NCBI GenBank assembly: GCA_903929895.1
Contig: CAIYWM010000489.1
Span: 1-28,603, forward strand
Reading direction: 5' to 3'
DNA from: an uncultured Alphaproteobacteria bacterium
GTDB lineage: Bacteria; Pseudomonadota; Alphaproteobacteria; Reyranellales; Reyranellaceae
Length of the DNA stretch: 28,603 nucleotides
Shown here: piece after piece, positions 9,221 to 15,610 of the stretch
Layout of the letters: every line of letters begins with the position of its first letter
Position numbering within the stretch: the stretch's first letter is position 1
Position numbers and translations under genes: made by a program
The notes under the pieces: generated by a model
What the model was told of the DNA's origin: nothing
Databases searched by the model: none
What the model saw: the letters and a program-made list of their open reading frames with translations, nothing else

Positions 9221-11896
9221 ATGCCTACAGCCGTTGACGATCTGCGGCCCTCGCCCGACGCGCTCCTGAAAGCCGCGGAGAAGGAGTCGCGCGGCAAGCA
9301 CAAGATCTTCCTCGGCGCCGCGCCCGGCGTCGGCAAGACCTGGGAGATGCTGTCGGCCGCGCACCGGCGCCTCCGCGAGGGGGCCGACGTGGTGGTGGGC
9401 GTCGTCGAGACCCATGGCCGGATCGAGACCGAGGCCCAGCTCAAGGGGCTCGAGATCCTGCCGCGCCGCTCCGTCGACTATCGTGGCCGCACGATCGAGG
9501 AGATGGACCTCGACGCCATCCTGAAACGGCGGCCGGCGCTCGTCCTAGTCGACGAGCTGGCCCACACCAATGCCGAGGGCAGCCGCCATCCCAAGCGCTA
9601 CCTCGATGTCGAGGAGCTGCTGGCGGCCGGCATCGACGTGTATTCGACCCTCAACGTCCAGCATATCGAGAGCCTGAACGACGTGGTGGCGCGGATCACG
9701 CGCATCCGCGTGCGCGAGACGGTGCCGGATCATGTCGTGGATGCCGCCGACGAGGTCGAGCTGATCGACCTGACGTCGGCAGACCTGATCGCCCGCCTTG
9801 CCGCAGGGAAGGTCTACGTCCGCGACCAGGCGCAACGCGCGCTCCGCCACTATTTCTCGCCCGGCAACCTGACGGCCTTGCGTGAGCTGGCGCTGCGGCG
9901 CACCGCCCTTCGCGTCGACGAGCAGATGCGCAGCTACATGCGCGAGCATGCCATCGCCGGTCCCTGGGCGGCGGGCGAGCGGGTGATCGTCTGCCTGGAT
10001 CCCGGGCCGGGGGTGGCCAATGCCGTGCGCGCCGCCAAGCGCAGCGCCGACGCACTCGATGCCGAGCTGATCGCGCTTTACGTGGAGACCGACCGGCACG
10101 CCACGCTGTCGGAAGCCGAACATGCGCGGCTCGCCGAGGCGCAGCGCCTGGCCGCCCGGCTCGGGGCCGAGATCGTGACCGTGCCCGGCCGCTCGGTCGT
10201 CGAGGAGATCGTGGCCTTCGCGCGCTCGCGCAACGCCACGCGGGTCGTGGTCGGCAAGTCGCGGCGGTCGCGCTGGTTCGAGTTGCGCCACGGCTCGGTG
10301 GTCGACGAGCTGGTGCGCTCGGGTTCGGGTCTTGCCGTCGAGGTCGCGCCCTCGGCCGAGGTTGAGCAGAAGGCCGGCCCGAGCGATTGGCTGCGCGATG
10401 TGCCGCTGACACCGGGGCCCTATCTCGAAGGCATCCTCTCGACAGCCGTCGCGACGGCGACCGGCGTGCTGATCGATCGCCTGATCGTGCTGCCCAACAT
10501 CTCGCTGGTCTACGTGCTGCCGGTGCTCATCTCGGCCGCGCGCCATGGCCTGGTGCCGTCGCTCTGGGTCTCGGCGCTGAGCGTCGCCTGCTTCAACTTC
10601 TTCTTTCTGCCGCCGCTCTATCAATTCACGATCGCCGACCCGGCCAACGTGATGGCGCTCTTCCTGTTCGTCGTGGTTGCGGTCATCGCGAGCGCGCTGG
10701 CGGCCCGGACCCGCACGCAAACCGAATCGGCGCGTCGCGAGGCGCGGACCACCGCCGGGCTCTACGCGTTCAGCCGCAAGATCGCCGGCGTCGTCGACCT
10801 CTACGATCTCCTGTGGATCGTGGTTTCGCATCTGGCTCGCCTGCTGCAGGCGGAGATCGTCGTGCTGATGCCGGAGGACGGCCAACTCACCACCCGGGCG
10901 GCCTTTCCGCCCGATGGCGCGCTGAGCGACGCCGATCTCGCGGCCGCGCGCTGGTCCTGGGATGCCGACCGGCCCGCGGGTCGCGGGACCGACACCCTGC
11001 CCGGCGGGCGCTGGCTGTTTCTGCCCATCCGCACCAGCCGCTCCGCCATTGCCGTCATCGGCGTGTTGCCGACCAAGGAGGGCCACGAACTTTCATCCGG
11101 CGAGCGCCGTCTGCTCGAGGCCGTCGGCAACCAGGCTGCCGTCGCGATCGAGCGCGTCACACTCGCCGGGGACATCGACCAGGCGAGGCTGGGAGCGGAG
11201 CGCGAGCGACTGCGTTCGTCCATGCTCACCTCGGTGTCGCACGACCTGCGCACGCCGCTCGCCTCGATCATCGGCGCCCTGTCCAGCCTGCGCAGCTTCG
11301 GCGAGCGCTACGATGCGGCGGCGCGCGAGGACCTGCTGGCGACCGCGCAGGGCGAGGCCGAGCGGCTCGACCGCTTCGTCGGCAACCTGCTCGACATGAC
11401 GCGGCTCGATGCCGGCGCCATCGTTCCCAAGCGCGAGGCCGTCGAAGTCGGCGACCTGATATCGACCGCGCTGCGCCGCGCCGCACCGCTGGTGGCCGGC
11501 CACGAGGTCACCAGCATCGTGCCGCCGGCGTTGCCGGCCTTGCCGCTCGACTTCGTGCTGGCCGAGCAAGCCCTGTTCAACCTGCTGGACAATGCCGCCA
11601 AGTATTCCCCGCCCGGCGGCCGTCTCTCGGTGGAGGCCAGACTCGCCGGATCGAGGATCGAGATTGTCGTGCGCGACGAGGGGCCGGGCATCGCCGCAGC
11701 CGATCTCGACCGCATCTTCGAGAAGTTCTATCGCGCCGAGTCGGGGGATCGCCGCCGGGCCGGCACGGGACTGGGCCTTGCCATCGCCCGCGGTTTCGTC
11801 GAAGCCATGGGCGGTACGCTCACGGCGCGCAACCGCGAGGATCGCAGCGGAACGGAGTTCGTGGTGAGTTTTCCGGTATCCTCAAATGACGGCTGA
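9221..11896 (+). CDS. kdpD: Osmosensitive K+ sensor histidine kinase KdpD
   Basis: An 891-residue sensor kinase for low K+ and turgor stress. Domain order: the KdpD N-terminal ATP-binding domain with Walker A GAAPGVGKT at residues 32-40; a universal-stress-like domain (about 250-380); four close transmembrane helices (about 400-500); a GAF-like region (about 520-650); a HisKA domain with SHDLRTPL, phospho-acceptor His674 (E. coli His673); and the ATPase domain with N box NLLDNAAKYSP, DEGPGI and GTGLGLAI. The start ATG 9221 has no strong Shine-Dalgarno sequence, which suggests coupling to kdpC. The 3' end overlaps kdpE by 11 bases. Confidence 0.97.
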   Translation: MPTAVDDLRPSPDALLKAAEKESRGKHKIFLGAAPGVGKTWEMLSAAHRRLREGADVVVGVVETHGRIETEAQLKGLEILPRRSVDYRGRTIEEMDLDAILKRRPALVLVDELAHTNAEGSRHPKRYLDVEELLAAGIDVYSTLNVQHIESLNDVVARITRIRVRETVPDHVVDAADEVELIDLTSADLIARLAAGKVYVRDQAQRALRHYFSPGNLTALRELALRRTALRVDEQMRSYMREHAIAGPWAAGERVIVCLDPGPGVANAVRAAKRSADALDAELIALYVETDRHATLSEAEHARLAEAQRLAARLGAEIVTVPGRSVVEEIVAFARSRNATRVVVGKSRRSRWFELRHGSVVDELVRSGSGLAVEVAPSAEVEQKAGPSDWLRDVPLTPGPYLEGILSTAVATATGVLIDRLIVLPNISLVYVLPVLISAARHGLVPSLWVSALSVACFNFFFLPPLYQFTIADPANVMALFLFVVVAVIASALAARTRTQTESARREARTTAGLYAFSRKIAGVVDLYDLLWIVVSHLARLLQAEIVVLMPEDGQLTTRAAFPPDGALSDADLAAARWSWDADRPAGRGTDTLPGGRWLFLPIRTSRSAIAVIGVLPTKEGHELSSGERRLLEAVGNQAAVAIERVTLAGDIDQARLGAERERLRSSMLTSVSHDLRTPLASIIGALSSLRSFGERYDAAAREDLLATAQGEAERLDRFVGNLLDMTRLDAGAIVPKREAVEVGDLISTALRRAAPLVAGHEVTSIVPPALPALPLDFVLAEQALFNLLDNAAKYSPPGGRLSVEARLAGSRIEIVVRDEGPGIAAADLDRIFEKFYRAESGDRRRAGTGLGLAIARGFVEAMGGTLTARNREDRSGTEFVVSFPVSSNDG

Positions 11897-12569
11897 CGGC
11901 GCCACCATCCTGATCGTCGAGGACGAGCCGCCGATCCGACGACTCCTGCGCACGACACTCACGGCTCACGACTATCGTACCCTGGAGGCCGGCACCGGCG
12001 CCGAGGCGCTGCAGGCGGTGCGCCATCATCGGCCTGACCTGATCTTGCTCGACCTCGGCCTTCCGGATCGGGACGGGCTCGAGCTGATCGCCGACATCCG
12101 CAAACTCGCGCCCGTACCCATCGTCGTCCTGTCCGGACGCGGCGAGGAAGCCGCCAAGGTGGCGGCCCTCGATTCCGGGGCCGACGACTATGTCACCAAG
12201 CCGTTCGGCGCCGAGGAGCTGATGGCCCGCCTGCGCGCCGCGCTGCGCCACCGGCTGCAGCAGCAGGGGGCCGACCGCGGCTTCTCCAGCGGCACGCTGA
12301 GGGTCGACCTGGTGCGCCGGCTGGTCGAACGGGACGGCGAGGCGGTGAAACTGTCGCCCAAGGAATACGACATCCTCGAACAGCTCGCGATCCATGCCGG
12401 CAAGGTGCTGACGCATCGCCACCTGCTGCGCGAAGTGTGGCGCGACGAGACTGTCGATCCGCAATATCTGCGCGTCTACATCCGCCAGCTTCGCCAGAAA
12501 ATCGAGACCGATCCGGCCTCGCCGCAACACGTTCTCACCGAGCCGGGCGTGGGCTACCGGCTGGTCTGA
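11886..12569 (+). CDS. kdpE: Response regulator KdpE (OmpR family)
   Basis: A 227-residue transcription activator of the kdp operon. The receiver domain (1-120) has the acidic pair EDE near residues 11-13, phospho-acceptor Asp56 in LILLDLGLPD, and the lysine of VTKPFGAEEL. The C-terminal winged-helix domain carries LSPKEYDILEQLAIHAGKVLTHRHLLREVW and the usual YLRVYIRQLRQKIE (given here as two separate short runs). It overlaps kdpD by 11 bases, and its last 35 bases overlap the end of the convergent minus-strand gene. The likely target is the TCCTATG repeat region at 4558-4626. Confidence 0.97.
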   Translation: MTADGATILIVEDEPPIRRLLRTTLTAHDYRTLEAGTGAEALQAVRHHRPDLILLDLGLPDRDGLELIADIRKLAPVPIVVLSGRGEEAAKVAALDSGADDYVTKPFGAEELMARLRAALRHRLQQQGADRGFSSGTLRVDLVRRLVERDGEAVKLSPKEYDILEQLAIHAGKVLTHRHLLREVWRDETVDPQYLRVYIRQLRQKIETDPASPQHVLTEPGVGYRLV

Positions 12570-12984
12570 AGACGAGCCGGCCCGCCCTGTGATCGAACGA
12601 AACCACGTCGAGACCCGCGCTGGCCGCGCGCTCGCGGACGGCGGCAAGTCCTGTGCGGCAGGCGCACTCCATGCCTTCCACGATCACGCGGCCGCTCGCT
12701 CCGGTACGGCGGCGCGCGGCCTGCAGCGCCTCGCAGAGTTCGTCTTCGCTGGCGACGTCGACGATCCAGGCGAGGTCGGCGGCTTCACCGTCCGGCGCGA
12801 CCGTGTCCGGACGCAGGCTCCGTACGCATTCGCAGCCGCGACGCATGAGAGCGAGAAGGAGCGGAAGCGTGTGGTGACCGATGACGGCGACGCTCGCCGT
12901 CGGCGGCAGGTGCGCCACCGCCATGACTTGATCGACGAGAGCTCCTGACGGGTCGTCGGGAGCGGAAGACGGGATGTCGCGCAT
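12535..12984 (-). CDS. Small Cys-containing protein of unknown function
   Basis: A 149-residue protein I do not recognise by name. Its pattern of short hydrophobic strands and helices (SVAVIG, then CVRSLRP, LAWIVDV, GRVIVEG, LDVVSFD, GRLVFRP) resembles an alpha/beta, Rossmann- or methyltransferase-like fold, but the glycine-rich cofactor loop is not evident. It has five cysteines, four in two close pairs (GCECV and ECACR). The start is well supported: GGAGG on the minus strand (12997-12993) lies 8 bases before ATG 12984. That site is inside a long hairpin. The 3' end overlaps kdpE by 35 bases on the opposite strand. Confidence 0.75.
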   Translation of the reverse strand: MRDIPSSAPDDPSGALVDQVMAVAHLPPTASVAVIGHHTLPLLLALMRRGCECVRSLRPDTVAPDGEAADLAWIVDVASEDELCEALQAARRRTGASGRVIVEGMECACRTGLAAVRERAASAGLDVVSFDHRAGRLVFRPAGSPRPAR

Positions 12985-12988
12985 ATGA

Positions 12989-13035
12989 AATTCCTCCGGG
13001 ACGCCTCCGATATGGCGGAGGGTCCCGTAGGAATT
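12989..13035 (-). promoter_or_regulatory. Hairpin burying the ribosome binding site of the 12535-12984 gene
   Basis: Read on the minus strand, a near-perfect 47-base hairpin precedes the start codon. AATTCCT pairs with AGGAATT (7 bp), then there is one A-G mismatch, CGGGAC/GTCCCG (6 bp), one bulged C, CCTCCG/CGGAGG (6 bp) and a 6-base loop. The Shine-Dalgarno GGAGG straddles the mismatch and the lower stem. This would hide the ribosome site until the lower A/T-rich stem opens. The same structure could instead act as a terminator for the upstream gene (13099-13974), though only three T follow it. Confidence 0.6.
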
Positions 13036-13098
13036 CGAGAGGGCCGGAGGCAGGCCGGCATAGCCCCGGCATAAAGACGAGGATGGTCGCCTGAAGGG

Positions 13099-13974
13099 CT
13101 ACTTGGCGACCTTGGCGCCCGTCGCGACGTTGATCACGGAGCCGTCCTCGAGGCTCAGGCGATAGATTTCGCGCAGGACGTTGCCGGCGAATCCCAGCTC
13201 GACGATCGAGACCGTCTTGAACGCGGTGGGGATGCCGTCGGGCAGGATCTGGTTGAACTCGACGGCGGTCTGGTTGAAAGCTGCCTGGATTTCCGGCGTG
13301 AACTTCGCCATCGAGTAGACGAGCGTGTTGTGAGGATTGTGCGGGCGCAGTTCCTTGCCGTCTTTCACGGTGTTGATGCCGCTCACGCCGACCGTCTGGA
13401 CCAGTTCCTTGCCGGCATCGCCCATTGCCGCATAGACCGGCCCGGTGACGCGCGGCAGCGGACCGTCACGCAGCGGCGTGAGCGCCGGCGTGGCGAGCGT
13501 GTTGAAGGCCATCATCGCCTCGAAGCTTGCGCCTTCCTTGACGATACCGAGGTCGAGCCACCAGGGATGGCCGGCGCCCTTGGCCGCTTCGGTCGTATAG
13601 AAGGTCTTGAGCGTGATGTTCAGGACCGGCGGCAGCTTCGGCATGGCCTTCAGCATCTTGTCCGGCGTCGTCGGATCGGCGTTGTGGATGTGCAGCACCG
13701 TGACGTGCGGGATATTGAAGCGCAGAGCCTCATCGATGAGGTTCGCGTTCAGGAGCTTCTCGCGCAGCAGGCCGCCGATCGTGACGTTGAGGAGGTCGTT
13801 CACCTCCTTTGGCAGCGTGTAGACCAGCCCGAAGGTGCGCTTGTGTTCGCGGAACGCGGTCGATGCCAGCGCGCTGTTGTCGATCGCACCCTGTGCCAGG
13901 GCGGGTTGGGTGGAGATCAAGGCCGAGCCAGCCATGACAAGTGCTGTCACCCCGCCAAGAATAGTGCTCTTCAT
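13099..13974 (-). CDS. Exported 2H-phosphoesterase-like protein
   Basis: A 291-residue protein with a Sec signal peptide (residues 1-28, ending QPALAQ). Two HxTx motifs, HVTV (90-93) and HNTL (215-218), are spaced like the paired active-site motifs of 2H phosphoesterases (the LigT, RNA ligase-like and cyclic phosphodiesterase superfamily), so a periplasmic enzyme acting on a cyclic or 2',3'/2',5' phosphodiester is possible. Start ATG 13974 is chosen for the signal peptide and the GGGGAG site 6-7 bases upstream. The frame stays open further upstream but without such features. It lies 62 bases after the srf locus on the same strand. The enzyme call rests on motifs alone. Confidence 0.7.
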   Translation of the reverse strand: MKSTILGGVTALVMAGSALISTQPALAQGAIDNSALASTAFREHKRTFGLVYTLPKEVNDLLNVTIGGLLREKLLNANLIDEALRFNIPHVTVLHIHNADPTTPDKMLKAMPKLPPVLNITLKTFYTTEAAKGAGHPWWLDLGIVKEGASFEAMMAFNTLATPALTPLRDGPLPRVTGPVYAAMGDAGKELVQTVGVSGINTVKDGKELRPHNPHNTLVYSMAKFTPEIQAAFNQTAVEFNQILPDGIPTAFKTVSIVELGFAGNVLREIYRLSLEDGSVINVATGAKVAK

Positions 13975-14036
13975 GAAAATCTCCCCGCCTGTGACACGCA
14001 TAGTTGTGCAAGTCGCGTGCCTGATGACAAGGAAGA

Positions 14037-14519
14037 TCAGAAAGCGCACTCCGCGCGCATGGCCGGTGTGATCGGATCGGCCGGCATGCTGAGCTTGCAG
14101 TGATAGTCGAAGGCGCCACGATACGGAGCGGCGATGCGGGACTTGGCCTGGATGGGCAGGACGACGCGCGCGTTGCGGCGGTCGATCTGCTGGCGGCCGT
14201 AGCCGATGTTGGTGCCGTCGGGGAAATAGGCGTCGAAGAACGAGTGACCGGCCGTCGAGGTGAACTCGACGGTCAGGACGGCGCCGTCGAGACAGTCGAA
14301 GCGCGGGCCGCTCTTCAGCACGCCGGTCTCCGTGCTCCTTCCCGCGGGCCCGGAGACGGTCCAGTTCGATGTCGAGCCCGTCTTCGTGGTCTCGGCTTTC
14401 AGGACGCCACAGGTCAGGCTGCTCGGCGGAGGCGCGCTCGCAGGCTTGTTCGCCGTTTGGGCGTGCGCAGGTCCGGCAAGGAAAACCGCCGTCACCGGCA
14501 GCAACAGGCTCATCTTCAT
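14037..14519 (-). CDS. Small exported protein with four cysteines
   Basis: A 160-residue protein with a signal peptide (1-20, cleavage after PAHA). The mature part has exactly four cysteines (37, 76, 141, 158), which could form two disulfides in the periplasm, and a mostly beta pattern (TVSGPAG, FDCLDGAVLTVEFTS, FFDAYFPDGTNIGYGRQ). I do not recognise the family. The ATG at 14519 overlaps the stop of the upstream Sel1 gene as ATGA, so it is translated as part of the srf-type operon and may be the periplasmic partner of its membrane proteins. An internal ATG (14513) two codons later is an alternative start. Confidence 0.8.
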   Translation of the reverse strand: MKMSLLLPVTAVFLAGPAHAQTANKPASAPPPSSLTCGVLKAETTKTGSTSNWTVSGPAGRSTETGVLKSGPRFDCLDGAVLTVEFTSTAGHSFFDAYFPDGTNIGYGRQQIDRRNARVVLPIQAKSRIAAPYRGAFDYHCKLSMPADPITPAMRAECAF

Positions 14520-15601
14520 TTCGGCAGTCCGTCCAGCGCCTTCTTGGCATCGACATCGTTCTGGGCCGCGGCCTGCTGCAACCAGACCTTGGCCTTGGCG
14601 GCGTCGGCGGTCAGGCCGGCACCGCCCTTGGCGAGCAGGAGGCCCAGTTTGCGCTGGGCTTCCGCGAGGCCGGTCAGCGCGGCGCGCTCGTACCAGTCCG
14701 CGGCCTGGCTGCCGTCGTGCGGGAAGCTCCCCTTGGCCGGCAGCATCGGGTCGTAGAACGACGCCAGCTCGACCTGGGCCGCGGCGTTGCCCTGTTCGGC
14801 GGCATGGCGGAACACCAGAAAGGCGGCGCCCATGTCGCCCGCCTTGGCGAAGTCCCGCGCCTTGGCCAGCATCGCGTCGGGTGCCGGCTTGGTTGCCATG
14901 AATCCCGCCACGGTCTCGCGCACCGACTTGGCGGGCGGCTGCAAGGGCGTCGGCGTGGGTGGCGGCGCGGCGGCGACGACGGGCTCCGGCGGATGGAGAT
15001 GGTTGGTCCAGTAGTAGTAGCCGCCGCCCACCGCGAGCAGGACCAGCACGGCGGCGATCATCCAGCCTGTCGCACCGGAGCGTTTCGGGAGGTCGGCCAA
15101 CGGATCGCGCGCCGCCCGCAGGTCGGGACGAGGCGGCGGCGGCGGCGGTGGCGGTTCGGGCGCGATCTCGAGCGGCGGCGGCAACTCCGGTTCGGGAGGA
15201 GGAGGCGGCGACTGCCGTCGACGCAGCCGCACCGTGTCGTCGTAGCTGCCCGAGGCGCCGGCGGCGCCGGAGGTCAGCATGGCGGGCCAGGCCACGACGG
15301 TCGTGCCCACGACGCCGATATCGGGCTCGCGTACGCGCAAGCGGACGGTCGCGATGCCGGCCAGCCGGTCGCAGATCTCGGGACCGAGATGGAATTCGAG
15401 AACCTCGCCGGTGCGCCGCACCTCGTCGGGCATCAGCCAGGTCTCGGTGCGACGCCAGCCATCGTCGGCGAGATGCGTGTCCGGCCCTTGCTGGCGCTGG
15501 ATCGAGATCGTGAGGCCGTCCGGCGCGGCGTCGAGTTCGCTCACGCGCAACAGCGCGTGGCCGGGTTCCGGCAGCGGGGAGATGGTCGCGCGAACGGGCA
15601 T
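14516..15601 (-). CDS. Membrane-anchored Sel1-repeat protein
   Basis: A 361-residue protein in four parts. Residues 1-125 form a soluble, probably beta-rich domain with no known motif. Residues 131-157 are a proline-rich stretch. One transmembrane helix spans 179-197. The C-terminal 240-360 holds about three Sel1-like repeats (FRHAAEQGNAAAQVELASFY, YERAALTGLAEAQRKLGLLL, LQQAAAQNDVDAKKAL). The repeats are expected in the periplasm, where they could bind partners. It starts 9 bases after srfC and overlaps the next gene by four bases, so it is part of the same unit. The N-terminal domain has no obvious relative I can name. Confidence 0.85.
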   Translation of the reverse strand: MPVRATISPLPEPGHALLRVSELDAAPDGLTISIQRQQGPDTHLADDGWRRTETWLMPDEVRRTGEVLEFHLGPEICDRLAGIATVRLRVREPDIGVVGTTVVAWPAMLTSGAAGASGSYDDTVRLRRRQSPPPPPEPELPPPLEIAPEPPPPPPPPRPDLRAARDPLADLPKRSGATGWMIAAVLVLLAVGGGYYYWTNHLHPPEPVVAAAPPPTPTPLQPPAKSVRETVAGFMATKPAPDAMLAKARDFAKAGDMGAAFLVFRHAAEQGNAAAQVELASFYDPMLPAKGSFPHDGSQAADWYERAALTGLAEAQRKLGLLLAKGGAGLTADAAKAKVWLQQAAAQNDVDAKKALDGLPK

Positions 15602-15610
15602 CGGAAGTCT

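Noticed and set aside
13975..14556. Longer N-terminus for the 13099-13974 gene
   Set aside because: The extension overlaps the exported-protein gene in another frame and would bury a good signal peptide and ribosome site.
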